From NCBI RefSeq assembly GCF_029919255.1, contig NZ_CP123991.1, forward strand, positions 675,110 through 739,109: 64,000 nucleotides of DNA, written 5' to 3'. Shown piece after piece: positions 1 to 10,475 of this stretch. The notes beneath the pieces were generated by a model, which ran no database searches, was not told where the DNA came from, and saw only the letters and a program-made list of their open reading frames with translations. This DNA comes from a cyanobacterium endosymbiont of Epithemia clementina EcSB. Lineage in GTDB: Bacteria; Cyanobacteriota; Cyanobacteriia; Cyanobacteriales; Microcystaceae. Both the position numbers and the translations under genes were made by a program. Within the stretch, counting starts at the first letter, position 1. Each line of letters starts with the position of its first letter.

Positions 1-853
1 TTGCCAACCAATTTCCTCGATTTGTTAGTCTTCCTTGCCAGATAGAGCCTTGAGAGACACCTGCCACTCGACCATAAATAATGGGTTCAGTCCCAGGGGG
101 AGTAGGAGGGCGGTCACGGGGAGTCACTAAATTTCCATTTTGTAGAACTGTTTTCCATTCTTGTAGAGTAGGTGGTCGTTCTTTTCCGTTTTCATCAAGA
201 GGAGCAAATTTCGCTAAACTCGCCACATAGACATTACCATTAGTCTCAAGACGAACATAAGTAGATCGTCCGTTTAAAGGAGGATCGAGATCTTTCACGG
301 GAATAGGTAAATTCACTAATATTCGACTTTTCTTTCCATGAATGATCAAATAAGGAGGAAAAATGTCCTGGCGGTGACGGCGTAGAATATCTCCCATTAC
401 ACGACTTCCAGGCCCAGCATACAAAATTCCCAGGGAATCTTCGACCTGGGACGGTAATTTAATAAATGGAGCATCGGGTTGACTAAGATAACTAGCTCCG
501 TGGATAATTTTTAAGTTAACTTGAGTTTGGCGAGGATTATAGAGTAATATACCTAAATATAGGGTACTTAAATTATCGAAACTCTGGGCTTTTGCTACAT
601 GATGGACAAAAATATCGAATTTTCCAGGAAATGGAAAATTTAAATGGGCATTTTTATAGACTTTCCCTTGAGGAGGAAAGGTAGACAGCAAAATTCCTTC
701 ATTTATAACTAATTCAGGACTATTACTATTAAAAACCGGAATCGAATTTAGCTTTCCTGGTAAAGGATAAACCTGGTGGGATTGAACAATTTCTTGAGAA
801 GGCTGAGAGGAAATCAGAAGAGTTTGGGCAAAGATAATAAAGGGAATTACCAT
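1..853 (-). CDS. DUF3370 family protein, C-terminus cut by window edge
   Basis: Open reading frame of 284 residues running from an ATG at 853 to the window edge without a stop. The N-terminus (MVIPFIIFAQTLLIS) is a short hydrophobic stretch resembling a signal peptide or anchor. The motifs PVFNSNSPELV, GILLSTFPPQGK, YLSQPDAPFIKLPSQVE, YAGPGSRVMGDILR and PLNGRSTYVRL match my memory of the cyanobacterial DUF3370 family, whose function is unknown. An in-frame TGA lies two codons upstream, so 853 is the only sensible start. The protein is probably exported. The missing C-terminus prevents a check on intactness. Confidence 0.8.
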   Translation of the reverse strand, partial: MVIPFIIFAQTLLISSQPSQEIVQSHQVYPLPGKLNSIPVFNSNSPELVINEGILLSTFPPQGKVYKNAHLNFPFPGKFDIFVHHVAKAQSFDNLSTLYLGILLYNPRQTQVNLKIIHGASYLSQPDAPFIKLPSQVEDSLGILYAGPGSRVMGDILRRHRQDIFPPYLIIHGKKSRILVNLPIPVKDLDPPLNGRSTYVRLETNGNVYVASLAKFAPLDENGKERPPTLQEWKTVLQNGNLVTPRDRPPTPPGTEPIIYGRVAGVSQGSIWQGRLTNRGNWLA

Positions 854-1561
854 GTTTATTCATCTAAACTTTTTACGTCATCTTTTGAAGCAAGTGAGGG
901 ATTAATAATAAATATTGTCTAACTGATGATTAAATTTTTGAGTTTAGCAGGACATCGTCCTAAATAAAATTATAACAATGCTTGAAATTTTAATAAAGTT
1001 TTAATAGTAATTCTTTAATTAGGGAATTTTACAGTTGGGTGGGATTATCAGCGTGAGATCGATTTAATGTCATCTTCTTTCTCCTTATAGTTATCAGTTA
1101 AGTTAATTTTAGATTAGGGTAGTATTGTCTTGATAACTGTTTATGGACCACTGATGGTTAAGTATTTCCAGTAGACTCAACTCATTAATATACAACTGAT
1201 GGCTCCAGCAACTAGTGTCGCGACAAGGACACTTTTAGTCAGTACATTAATCTCTGAAATTCCTAATAAGTTTAAAACTATAACTCTAACCAGACTGATA
1301 TACTTCCCTCTAGGAAATGACTCACGTTAGTTACCAATAAAGTTTTCTATCAACCTATATCTAACTACATCTGAGAGTCCAATGTATAACTCTATCACAT
1401 AGGGTTAACTAAGGTTCTATCTCAAGAAAAATAATGATTTCTCCGACTCTTTTCTATAATTTATCGCGAACAATAGTTCAAGAATTAGGCTTAAAGTTAA
1501 ATATTCAGTTCAGTATGCCTAAAACTCTTGGTTGATGTTGCCCTGAATTTAAAAACAGTTC
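854..1561. other. intergenic DNA with a possible + strand gene relic
   Basis: No intact gene. On the + strand, stop-free patches of protein-like composition occur around 1196-1330 (with SVATRTLLVSTLISEIPNKF) and 1434-1535 (with LFYNLSRTIVQELGLKL, then a TGA). They suggest the tail of a dead gene I cannot name. The rest is AT-rich and featureless. Confidence 0.35.
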
Positions 1562-2902
1562 CTAAACTAAATTACCTGTCAAGCTAAACGCACGAACTTC
1601 AGTGATTTTTACTTCAACAATTTGCCCTTTTAATTGATTAATATCACCTCTGAAAAAGGTCAAACGATTGCCCTGAGTTCGTCCCATCACTTGGGTTTTA
1701 TCTTGTGGGTTTTGACCTTCTACTAATACCTTTTCTATACGGCCTAAATACCTTTGTGATCTTTCGGCAGCTTTTTGTGCTACCAAATGATTGAGACGTT
1801 GTAGGCGATCACTCTTAACATCTTCACTTAATTGATTCTCCCACAAGGCTGCAGATGTTCCGGGACGGGGGGAATAAGCTGCCGTGTTAAGTTGATCAAA
1901 TCCAACATCAGCGACCAATTTTAAGGTTTTTTCAAATTGTTTTTCTGTTTCCCCAGGAAACCCTACAATAGCATCAGCACTAATGGAAGCGTCAGGCATA
2001 AGGTCCCTAATTTTAGAAATAATTCGGCGATATTTCTCCTGGGTATAGCCCCGTTTCATGGCTTTAAGTATTTCATTATCTCCTGACTGAAAGGGAATAT
2101 GGAAGTGTTCGCATACTTTAGATAATTTCTGACAAGCAACTATTAAACGTTCGGTAAAATAACGAGGGTGACTTGTGGCGAAACGAATGCGCTCAATTCC
2201 AGGGATATCATGAATAGTGTAAAGTAAATCTGTTAGGGTGTGTAGATGTCTACCTGTTTGTGTCACTCCCGGTAAATCTCGTCCATAGGCATCAATATTT
2301 TGTCCTAAGAGGGTAATTTCTTTGTATCCTTGTTCTCCTAAGACTTTTATCTCTTTTAAAATCTCTTCTGAAGTTCTCGACTGTTCCACACCACGTACAT
2401 TAGGAACCACACAATAAGTACAACGTTCATTACAGCCATAGATAACATTAACCCAAGCAGTAATCGTACTTTCTCGACGGGGTTTTGTGATGTCTTCAAC
2501 AATATGGATGGACTCAGTTGCGATTACTTGATTCCCATCGGAGACCTGTTGTAGTAAATCTTCTAGACGGTTAGCGTGTTGGGGTCCCATAACTAAGTCT
2601 AATTCAGGAATCCGACGCAAGATTTTCTGCCCTTCTTGTTGTGCAACACAACCAGCCACTACTAAGGTTAAATTGGGGTTTTGGTGTTTTCGTTTGGCTT
2701 GTCTTCCTAAATACGAATAGACTTTTTGTTCGGCATTATCCCGAATAGTACAAGTGTTGTAGAGAATTAAATCAGCATTATTAGGATTTTCTGACCAAAT
2801 AAACCCCATATCTTCGAGAATACCTGCCATGTGTTCCGAGTCAGCTTTGTTCATCTGACAGCCAAAAGTAGTTATGTGGTAGTAACGTTGGGAAGAAGCC
2901 AT
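1562..2902 (-). CDS. miaB: tRNA-2-methylthio-N6-dimethylallyladenosine synthase
   Basis: Radical SAM methylthiotransferase that adds the 2-methylthio group to i6A at position 37 of tRNAs reading UNN codons. The 446-residue length is normal. The N-terminal UPF0004 domain carries the three cysteines for the auxiliary [4Fe-4S] cluster at C15, C51 and C85. The radical SAM CxxxCxxC motif (CNERCTYC) lies near residue 155. A C-terminal TRAM segment (near [11 protein letters not shown]) binds tRNA. The ATG start gives [18 protein letters not shown], as in other cyanobacterial MiaB proteins. It appears intact and monocistronic. Confidence 0.97.
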   Translation of the reverse strand: MASSQRYYHITTFGCQMNKADSEHMAGILEDMGFIWSENPNNADLILYNTCTIRDNAEQKVYSYLGRQAKRKHQNPNLTLVVAGCVAQQEGQKILRRIPELDLVMGPQHANRLEDLLQQVSDGNQVIATESIHIVEDITKPRRESTITAWVNVIYGCNERCTYCVVPNVRGVEQSRTSEEILKEIKVLGEQGYKEITLLGQNIDAYGRDLPGVTQTGRHLHTLTDLLYTIHDIPGIERIRFATSHPRYFTERLIVACQKLSKVCEHFHIPFQSGDNEILKAMKRGYTQEKYRRIISKIRDLMPDASISADAIVGFPGETEKQFEKTLKLVADVGFDQLNTAAYSPRPGTSAALWENQLSEDVKSDRLQRLNHLVAQKAAERSQRYLGRIEKVLVEGQNPQDKTQVMGRTQGNRLTFFRGDINQLKGQIVEVKITEVRAFSLTGNLV

Positions 2903-3464
2903 AGTGCAGATTGCAGACTAGATATTTTCTAGAAGAGTCTAGTCCTCCATTATAAGCTGTTCACCATCCACATGACTTGTCCTAGAAACTAAAACGGATA
3001 AAAACAACTCAAATCAAACAGCAAAACAACCAGGCTTCAAATTAACTTTCAGTGAAGAATATCAACAACTAAAATGGGAAAGATCGCAAGTAATGTAATT
3101 TTCTTAGAAAGAATCATTCTTGATATTCGTCCAGTATTTCATAAGCTTATGGACATTTTTAGGATCGGGGGTCTTAATGGCCTTGCAATTTGAGCAGGAC
3201 AAGCATTATTTTCGAGATTAACTAGTCGGGTTAAGGGATTGTCTTAATTATGGAGATTATAATTTACTGATACATCGGTAATGGGGAGAAATTTAAGCTG
3301 TTTGCCATCTAAGTAGCTAGTTGTGAGTGTCCCTGGAAAAGAGAGGAATTGCTTACAAGTAAAAGTAGAGAGTAGCATAAGAGCTTACTCTCTAGCAGAT
3401 TAACCGAATCAAATAGGAAAGAAAGAATTACATAATTGAAATGTCCTTTCCCTAAAATCTGAAA
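2903..3464. other. intergenic DNA, no gene seen
   Basis: About 560 bp between miaB and the COP23 gene. The only clear element is the hairpin terminator near 3361-3393. A short open stretch around 3035-3098 (FKLTFSEEYQQLKWERSQVM) could be a gene tail but is too short to call. Confidence 0.5.
3361..3393 (-). terminator. Rho-independent terminator of the COP23 gene
   Basis: Inverted repeat AGAGAGTA (3367-3374) / TACTCTCT (3386-3393). It is preceded on the + strand by an A-rich run, which becomes a T-run after the hairpin in the minus-strand transcript, about 70 bp beyond the COP23 stop codon. Confidence 0.55.
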
Positions 3465-4160
3465 TTATTCCACAACAGGAGGTAATTCCTCAACAGCAAG
3501 TTCAGGACCACCAATCCCTTCGGCAATACCGCCAGAAACACCAATTTTAAATTGGGTTAGGGTTGTAGCTGCTTGCTGTGCGTTCTCAGGCTTGAGGGTG
3601 AAGATTACGTTTCTAGTGGACGCATTTTCGGGATCATGAGAAAGGAAGATTACCCGTTCTCCATTAACTTTTCCCACTAAGCTAGATTCGCTAAGTTGTG
3701 CTACCTGTTCGGGGGTAACTAAACCAAAGGCGTAGGAAAGATTGGTTAAGCGAGCACTAACGGTTTGACAACGACTTTCTGGAATATAAGCTCCATCAGG
3801 GTGGCTGGAAGGCAGGGTTGCTGTCCACACCATCATGGGCTGACCATCCAGACCATACTCAGCAGAAACATCTTCCGTGGTATAAACAGGGTAGTGATCA
3901 GGATCCATTGTTTCCCGTACTGCTTTTTCCACAGTTACATAGCTTCCATCCCCTTGAGCTTGACAGGTAAAAACAACCTTTTCTTGAACATGGGGAATCA
4001 CTGCGCGGTTACTGTCCCAATCTACACTAGAAGGAAATCCTTCTGAGACCATGTTGTACTGGGGATATTTAGGATGAGCTTGAGCTCCAGAAATTGTGCT
4101 TAGTAAACCAAGGGTGGCTAATGCACTTGCCGCAACAACTTTAACTGAATTGTTAACCAT
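3465..4160 (-). CDS. COP23-domain circadian oscillating protein
   Basis: A 231-residue exported protein with a signal peptide (residues about 1-28, ending near SGAQA). The mature part (VVFTCQAQGDGSYVTVE, RCQTVSARLTN, LTQFKIGVSGG) matches the COP23 family. COP23 was described as a membrane-associated protein with circadian expression in the diazotroph Synechococcus RF-1; its biochemical role is unknown. A reading from an upstream TTG at 4172 is possible. However, GGAGG sits just 5' of the ATG at 4160 with proper spacing, so 4160 is preferred. Two conserved cysteines may form a disulfide. Confidence 0.85.
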   Translation of the reverse strand: MVNNSVKVVAASALATLGLLSTISGAQAHPKYPQYNMVSEGFPSSVDWDSNRAVIPHVQEKVVFTCQAQGDGSYVTVEKAVRETMDPDHYPVYTTEDVSAEYGLDGQPMMVWTATLPSSHPDGAYIPESRCQTVSARLTNLSYAFGLVTPEQVAQLSESSLVGKVNGERVIFLSHDPENASTRNVIFTLKPENAQQAATTLTQFKIGVSGGIAEGIGGPELAVEELPPVVE

Positions 4161-4568
4161 TTTGACCTCCAAAGAGTGTAAGAAGCAGTGATTAATAGCT
4201 ACTGCTATATTTTTATAGAACTTCCCGTTAGCTAAAAGGCTTCAGGATAGTTCCACTTCCTCACCTCACACATGACATCGTACAGGTCGTTAATCGTCAC
4301 GCCTTAACCTACGCGCCTTGTCTACAACAATAAACATTCTAGCCTTATCATTATGTTCAAAACTTACAATCATAGCATTATTTTACAATTGATTTAAGAA
4401 ACTAAGATTTTCCTTCTTAAATCAATTCCCATAACTAAAAATAGTTCAAGACCGAATGCTAGTACACAGAAAAGAGATCACTTTAAAAATTAATATTGGT
4501 TTTATAATTTAAGAGGATAAAAATAAAATTTAGGAGTTAAATTGAGTTAGGATTGGCAAAAAGATCTT
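4161..4568. other. divergent promoter region, COP23 gene and DUF2301 gene
   Basis: About 400 bp between two divergently transcribed genes, so it must hold promoters for both. No operator, hairpin or relic gene could be recognised. Confidence 0.4.
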
Positions 4569-5231
4569 ATGAAAACTGGAACTGAGCAACTAGCTGTTTA
4601 TCAAGGACAATTTGGGGAGTTTATTATTACTCCAAATGATCGCACAGAGGTCATCATCTATCGTTTGGGGTTATGTTTAGCGGCCTTCAATTTTGCGATT
4701 GCCACCCTGTTAGTGTTAATCGTTGGAGAACAACCCTGGGTACTAAACTTACTGAGCCTATTATTTGTGATGTTTTCAGTGGGATTAGGGATTAGTCTAG
4801 CAACTATTCACATTTATCTCCGCCCTCTCCATCGACTATTACAGGTATTTTGGATGATTGGGACAATCACAGCATTAATCATCGCCTGGCGAAGTTCTGA
4901 TCCTCTAGCATTATTTGTCTATAATCATCCTTCAACTTTATTTGGGATTGGTTTTACTTTTGCCGCTTTAACAGGCATCTTCTTTAAAGAAGCCTTTTGT
5001 TTTAATCGTTTAGAAACTAAATTTCTGACTCTTTTAGTTCCCAGTCTCTTGTTAGGTCATTTAACGGGGATTCTACCGGTTAGGATAAAAGCAGTATTTT
5101 TAGCAAGTTGGGGATTGTTATTTATTATTTTTGGTTTTCGCAAGGCAATTCAAGCTATTCCCCCCGATATTGGTGATAAATCCGTATTCACTTATCTTGA
5201 ACAACAACGTTCTATATCATCATCTTCGTAG
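4569..5231 (+). CDS. DUF2301 integral membrane protein
   Basis: A 220-residue protein with about six or seven hydrophobic segments, for example LCLAAFNFAIATLLVLIVG near residues 35-55 and LLSLLFVMFSVGLGISLATI near 62-82. The pattern, including ALTGIFFKEAFCFNRLETK in the middle, fits the cyanobacterial DUF2301 family. Its function is unknown. The cytoplasmic C-tail is short and serine-rich. It stands alone, divergent from the COP23 gene. Confidence 0.8.
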   Translation: MKTGTEQLAVYQGQFGEFIITPNDRTEVIIYRLGLCLAAFNFAIATLLVLIVGEQPWVLNLLSLLFVMFSVGLGISLATIHIYLRPLHRLLQVFWMIGTITALIIAWRSSDPLALFVYNHPSTLFGIGFTFAALTGIFFKEAFCFNRLETKFLTLLVPSLLLGHLTGILPVRIKAVFLASWGLLFIIFGFRKAIQAIPPDIGDKSVFTYLEQQRSISSSS

Positions 5232-5295
5232 TGAATGGGTAAGGGATGAAGTCGACCTTTTAATCCTTTAAATTTTCCTATCTTTCAACAACTAT

Positions 5296-5442
5296 TCAGT
5301 ATAGTTTCATATACATACAAAACACTTCAGTGAACTTTAACTTTTTAAGGCTGATGTTTGGTTCTGTTGCCAATAAAGTTTGGATTTCCTCAAAATAATT
5401 TCTGTAATCAATTCTATCGTTAAAGTCAACCAAACTTACCTC
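5296..5442 (-). pseudogene. unidentified gene relic
   Basis: A stop-free stretch of 49 codons on the minus strand with protein-like content (FNDRIDYRNYFEEIQTLLA, then SLKKLKFTEVFCMYM). It has no start codon and is closed by stops on both sides. I do not recognise the family. It could be chance, but its composition differs from the surrounding AT-rich DNA. Confidence 0.3.
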
Positions 5443-5752
5443 TCAGCTATGGGGGTTAAATACTGGTTATCTTAGTTCAATTTAAAGATGATTACGAAGG
5501 CCACTCTTTATTCCTATCATAATTTATCCTTGACACAGTTGCCCTGCCGATACCAACAAAACATTAAAGATATATAGCCTAATCTTGTATATTTTATATA
5601 CTGCAATCAACCTTAAAGCAAAATGCTAAGCCTGTATTTCAAACACTAAGTTAGGGGTAAAAATAGATAATTCGTTTAAAGTTTTTTAAGTTTATATTCA
5701 AGACTAAGGCTCAGGAGCACTTCAAGGCTTTAAATCATGGGACCACTAGTTA

Positions 5753-5783
5753 CAAAAAAAGTGGTAGTAATTTTATACTACCA
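5753..5783 (-). terminator. Rho-independent terminator downstream of mutM
   Basis: On the minus strand a hairpin with arms TGGTAGTA / TACTACCA (5762-5783) is followed by seven Ts. It lies about 160 bp past the mutM stop codon and points the same way. Confidence 0.65.
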
Positions 5784-5944
5784 TAACAAAATCTTAAATT
5801 TGAGTTTCCAGGACTAGGGTGCAAACGTATCATAAAAAACTAACAACAGTGACTTCTCAGACCATGGCAGTCCCAACTTTACATCCTTCTTTAGGAAGGA
5901 TCGAAATGAGAGGTATTCTAAATGACAAAGGTGAGTGTAACAAA

Positions 5945-6793
5945 TTACCTTTGACATTGCGGGCAGAAATGAGTAGAACGTCCCCCTAATTTTACACGTT
6001 CAATGGTTATTCCACAAACTCGACAGGGTTCCCCCGTGCGACCATAGACCCAGGCAATCTTTCCATAATTACCATTGATGCCTGTCACTCCTCGAAAATT
6101 ACGAAAGGTCGTTCCTCTTTTTTCAATAGCCTCTTTCAACACTTCAACAATTGATATTCTTAACCTTTGGAGTTGTTTACAGTTTAAATTTTTAGCTATT
6201 GTAGTTGGTCGAATGCCACTTTTAAATAATGCCTCATCTACATAAATATTTCCTAATCCTGCCAGAGTACCTTGATCTAATAACAGGGCTTTAATATTGC
6301 GTTTACTAATTCTTGATTTTTCAGTCAAATAACCTAAAGAGAATTCCTCGGAAAAAGGTTCAGGACCCAATTTTTTTAACCCTGTAATAATTATTTCTGG
6401 GTTTTGGTTTGGAGGAACCAACCATAGTCTACCAAAAGTGCGAATATCAACAAAACGTAACTCTTGACCACTACCACAAAATAAACGTAAACGCGTATGG
6501 TTTTGTAGGGGTTCAAGTTCGTTCAACCATAACAACTGACCAGTCATTCGTAAATGAAAACCTAAAAATCCTCCATTTTTACCCGACTCTTTTCTCAATT
6601 TTCCTAATAAATACTTTCCGCGTCGCTCCCATCCATTGACGGTGACATTGACGATATTAGTCAAAAATTCCGTAACCGATAAAGGATAAGCAAGAGTACG
6701 ATTTAGTAATATTTCGCCACCCTGTATTGTTGTCCCTAAAGTTAACCGATTAAGATCTTGACAAACAGTTTCTACTTCAGGAAGTTCTGGCAC
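5945..6793 (-). CDS. mutM: formamidopyrimidine-DNA glycosylase
   Basis: Bifunctional glycosylase/AP lyase that removes 8-oxoguanine and FaPy lesions. The start is GTG; after Met removal the catalytic Pro2 and Glu3 begin the invariant PELPEVET motif. The beta-hairpin lysine is in RRGKYLLG. The H2TH region includes LLDQGTLAGLGNIYVDEALF. The C-terminal zinc finger has CRVC and CPQC pairs. At 282 residues it is full length. In many cyanobacteria mutM lies directly downstream of psaE; here the psaE position holds a corpse (6941-7118) in the same orientation. Confidence 0.97.
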   Translation of the reverse strand: MPELPEVETVCQDLNRLTLGTTIQGGEILLNRTLAYPLSVTEFLTNIVNVTVNGWERRGKYLLGKLRKESGKNGGFLGFHLRMTGQLLWLNELEPLQNHTRLRLFCGSGQELRFVDIRTFGRLWLVPPNQNPEIIITGLKKLGPEPFSEEFSLGYLTEKSRISKRNIKALLLDQGTLAGLGNIYVDEALFKSGIRPTTIAKNLNCKQLQRLRISIVEVLKEAIEKRGTTFRNFRGVTGINGNYGKIAWVYGRTGEPCRVCGITIERVKLGGRSTHFCPQCQR

Positions 6794-6940
6794 AATTTTA
6801 TCCTAAAAATTATGGTTGACAACAACAGTCTAGCCTAAGTACTCTTATTTAAGAGTGCTTACTTCGTGTTTTCTACTCTCCTAGGTTCAGATGCTAATCA
6901 GTTCAGTTATAACATCAACCTTGTGTCAAGAAATTCTTAC

Positions 6941-7118
6941 TTAGCGGATGCCAAAGAATACGATGTCTAATTCATTTTCAGCAAAGTTGTTGATGTCAAT
7001 GTCACGTAAGATTGCCGCTAAAGCTATTAGAATCAACCTTATAAAAGCTGACGATGACAGGATAGATGATTCCAGATTTATCAACACTAGTAACAGTTCC
7101 TATATCTTCTGAGATTGC
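6941..7118 (-). pseudogene. psaE: photosystem I subunit IV (PsaE), degraded
   Basis: The minus strand encodes recognisable pieces of PsaE, the small stromal-side PSI subunit that helps dock ferredoxin. [19 protein letters not shown] and YKVD correspond to the usual GTVASVDKSGIRYPVIVRF / KVN core. After a frameshift and TGA stops, DIDINNFAENELDIV corresponds to the conserved INTNNFAE-EL tail. The first 18-20 codons are gone, although an AGGAGG ribosome binding site survives at 7124-7129. Two conserved arginines are lost. It lies about 150 bp upstream of mutM in the same direction, the usual cyanobacterial order. What I see is the peptide match; that photosystem I is lost is inference. Confidence 0.85.
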
Positions 7119-7226
7119 CTAAACCTCCTAAATACTATTGGATAGTAACTATTAAATAGTAAAATCTTGATGGCTAAAATTTTGAGTTTTGTTGTAAATT
7201 TGACCATATTACCTCGATAAAATAAA

Positions 7227-7494
7227 TTAAATAGAGGTAGTGACGCACTTTTGGGCTGATAGTTCTAAGTTAGAAGCTAATTGTGTAGCTGAAGTGGTAG
7301 TCACCACTAACTCAATAAATCGTTCAAGTTGTAAGTTCAGTAACTTTTGGGTTCTTAACAGATAAAAAGCTAAATTTATCGATATTTCACTTAAGACCCA
7401 GATAATAGATGAAATGTTCTAGGGATAGACTAAACGCACCAAGGATAGTTTTTTTTCTCTGTAATGGACCCTAATTGTTTAAGTGAGTTACTAT
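7227..7494 (-). pseudogene. unidentified gene relic with one internal TAG
   Basis: One minus-strand frame stays open apart from a single TAG. Pieces are VHYREKKLSLVRLVYP, then the stop, then ISSIIWVLSEISINLAFYLL, KLLNLQLERFIELVVTTTSA and TQLASNLELSAQKCVTTSI, then TAA. It reads like the C-terminal 85-90 residues of a real protein with a recent nonsense change, just upstream of the psaE relic. I do not recognise the family. Confidence 0.5.
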
Positions 7495-7936
7495 TTCTAT
7501 ATCAGTTGAGATGAATAGCAGTTCAAATTCAGAAGATGATAAATAGTGGACTTAATAAGGGTGTTCATAAGGTAAAGATAGACTAGTTAGAAATAATTAA
7601 CAGTCAACTTGATTCGGCTTATAGTTGAGAAGTATACGGTGAATTTTTCACTACTATAATTATTTTTTTACTCATCAAATTTTCTCTATCTCCTTACCTC
7701 TAAAAGTTTGCTATAAAAAATACTTATCAAGAAAAAACAATTTTATGCTGAAGGAGTTAATTGAAAGACTGGGCAACTATAGCGTAATGCCAGCAGTTAA
7801 GAACAACCTGAACTGGTTATGGTGATTCCAAAAATCCCTCACCTCTAGTGAAGGTAATGTCAAAACCGGTCCCCTTCCATGATATCATTGCTGACGGTTC
7901 GCTATTGGCTTCATAGATTGATTCTAATAGCTTCAT
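7495..7936. other. upstream region of the atp operon
   Basis: About 440 bp without a gene. It should carry the atp operon promoter. A short open stretch from the ATG at 7745 (LKELIERLGNYSVMPAVKNN) has no recognisable relatives. No operator was identified. Confidence 0.4.
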
Positions 7937-8371
7937 TTGCCTAAAACTATGCCCGTGATTGATCGTCAAACCCCGACGGCTGAAACCGTTTTACCCCCAG
8001 TTGATCCCATGAAAGATTACCATCAATTGCAACGCACTTTGTTGTTATTGAGTGTGTCTATGACGGGGATTATTTTTATCTGTGTCTGGACTGCTTATTC
8101 CCTAAATACGGCTCTTAATTACTTAATAGGAGCTTTTGTCGGCATTGTTTATTTAAAACTATTAGCCGGGGATGTAGCACAACTTGGTTTAGTCAACAGA
8201 CGGATGGGAACTAGAGGAATGGGATTATTTGTGATTTTAATCGTTGTGGCTAGTCAATGGCAGAGAATGCACATCCTCCCAACTTTTCTGGGATTTCTGA
8301 CTTATAAAGCTGCCATAATCGCCTATATGCTCAAAAGTGTTTTAACACCGGAATCTGAGCCAAGGTCTTAG
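7937..8371 (+). CDS. atp1: ATP synthase protein I (Atp1)
   Basis: Small membrane protein encoded first in cyanobacterial atp operons; thought to assist assembly of the F1Fo complex or its rotor ring. Up to 144 residues with about four hydrophobic segments, for example LLLLSVSMTGIIFICVWTAY. The frame opens at TTG 7937, but ATG at 7949 (MPVIDRQTP) may be the true start. The adjacent subunit a gene 56 bp downstream supports the assignment. The sequence is poorly conserved, so the call rests partly on position. Confidence 0.85.
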   Translation: MPKTMPVIDRQTPTAETVLPPVDPMKDYHQLQRTLLLLSVSMTGIIFICVWTAYSLNTALNYLIGAFVGIVYLKLLAGDVAQLGLVNRRMGTRGMGLFVILIVVASQWQRMHILPTFLGFLTYKAAIIAYMLKSVLTPESEPRS

Positions 8372-8427
8372 GGCATCGAGGAAATTAACCATTCTCGTAT
8401 TTTGATTAAGTAAATAAATCTCACCGA

Positions 8428-9174
8428 ATGACAATGTTAGATGGTTTGGGTTTTGTACAAACATTTTCTCTTGCTTCATTAGAAGTCGGTCAGCATTGGT
8501 ACTGGGAAATTGGTAACTATCGGGTTCATGGACAAGTATTCATGACCTCTTGGTTCGTAATTGGCCTCTTGGTGATCGCATCCTTAGCCGCCACTCAGAA
8601 TGTGCAACGCATCCCCAGTGGAATGCAAAATTTCATGGAGTATGTCCTAGAGTTTTTGCGAGACTTGGCTAAAAATCAATTGGGAGAGAAAGAATATCGG
8701 CCTTGGTTGCCCTTCATTGGGACCTTGTTTCTATTTATCTTTGTCTCCAACTGGTCAGGTGCGTTAATTCCTTGGGCGGTCATTGAACTACCAGAAGGAG
8801 AATTAGCTGCTCCTACCAACGACATCAATACCACTGTTGCCTTAGCATTACTAACTTCTCTAGCGTACTTCTACGCTGGTCTAAGCAAGAAAGGACTGAG
8901 CTATTTTTCTCACTATGTAGAACCAATTCCTGTTCTCTTACCAATTAAGATCCTAGAAGATTTTACCAAGCCTTTATCCCTAAGTTTCCGTTTGTTTGGA
9001 AACATCCTCGCTGATGAATTAGTGGTGGCGGTATTGGTCTTCTTAGTGCCTTTGTTCATTCCCTTACCTATTATGGCCTTGGGATTATTCACCAGTGCGA
9101 TCCAAGCCTTAGTATTTGCCACCTTAGCGGGGGCTTATATTCATGAGGCGATCGAATCTGAAGAAGGACATTAA
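8428..9174 (+). CDS. atpB: ATP synthase subunit a
   Basis: Fo stator channel subunit (also named atpI in cyanobacteria), 248 residues. It supplies the proton half-channels. The essential arginine is in [20 protein letters not shown], and the C-terminal helix ends with [13 protein letters not shown]. Five membrane helices are evident, with [15 protein letters not shown] in a loop. It looks intact. In a cell with dead photosystem genes the enzyme would be driven by respiration (inference). Confidence 0.97.
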   Translation: MTMLDGLGFVQTFSLASLEVGQHWYWEIGNYRVHGQVFMTSWFVIGLLVIASLAATQNVQRIPSGMQNFMEYVLEFLRDLAKNQLGEKEYRPWLPFIGTLFLFIFVSNWSGALIPWAVIELPEGELAAPTNDINTTVALALLTSLAYFYAGLSKKGLSYFSHYVEPIPVLLPIKILEDFTKPLSLSFRLFGNILADELVVAVLVFLVPLFIPLPIMALGLFTSAIQALVFATLAGAYIHEAIESEEGH

Positions 9175-9748
<574 letters not shown>

Positions 9749-10006
9749 GCGGTTTTGAAACAGTAGAGACGCGCGTTGTGTGAAGGCAAAAAGCGAAAAG
9801 AGACGATACAAGCCTTACTGCTTTTACTAATGTCAACTCAGACAACATCGGGTGTGGTAAATCAAAAAGAGTTTGTATTAACTTGGCCACTTGTGACTTC
9901 AATCATTGTCTCGTCTCTACTGATTTCTCTACCATACCAACCAAAGATACGTTAGCTGCTTGGATCTTTTTTGTTTTGACTGAAACATCAATGGGAACCG
10001 TAAAAA

Positions 10007-10438
10007 ATGTTTGATTTTGATGCAACTATGCCTTTAATGGCTTTGCAATTTGTTCTCTTAGCAGTTCTCCTCAATGGTATTTTTTACAAACCTTTGAATA
10101 AGGCATTAGACGAGCGAGCAGATTATATTCGTCAGAAAGAGACTGATGAAAAAAAGCGTCTAGCTAAAGCTAAGGAATTGGCCCTAGAATATGAAGCGCA
10201 GCTTGCTGATGCGCGTAAGCGGTCTCAAGAAGTAATCGCGCAAGCTCAAGCTGAAGCACAAAAAATTGCAGCTAAAGCTTTAGCTAAAGCTCAACGAGAA
10301 GCCCAAGAGGAAAAAGAGAAAGTCGCTCAAGAAATCACCCGACAACGTCAAGAAGCACTGGGTGTTCTAGAACAACAGGTTGATATTTTAAGCCATCAAA
10401 TTCTAGAGAAACTTCTAGGGCCTGAATTTGTAAATTAA
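10007..10438 (+). CDS. atpG: ATP synthase subunit b'
   Basis: Second b-type peripheral stalk subunit, characteristic of cyanobacteria and plastids, 143 residues. An N-terminal membrane helix ([19 protein letters not shown]) is followed by a long charged coiled coil (about residues 35-125). It pairs with subunit b to hold F1 to Fo. It lies between the c and b genes in the standard order, with a 258-bp gap after the c gene. Confidence 0.95.
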   Translation: MFDFDATMPLMALQFVLLAVLLNGIFYKPLNKALDERADYIRQKETDEKKRLAKAKELALEYEAQLADARKRSQEVIAQAQAEAQKIAAKALAKAQREAQEEKEKVAQEITRQRQEALGVLEQQVDILSHQILEKLLGPEFVN

Positions 10439-10475
10439 ATCTACCATCGATTGAGTTTTCACTAGCAAAATACGT

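Larger units (their letters stand above)
5232..5944. other. intergenic DNA between convergent genes
   Basis: About 710 bp between the DUF2301 gene and mutM. It contains the relic at 5296-5442 and a minus-strand terminator at 5753-5783. Nothing else is recognisable. Confidence 0.5.

Noticed and set aside
6409-6639. 76-codon + strand frame inside mutM
   Set aside because: Overlaps conserved mutM coding sequence on the other strand.
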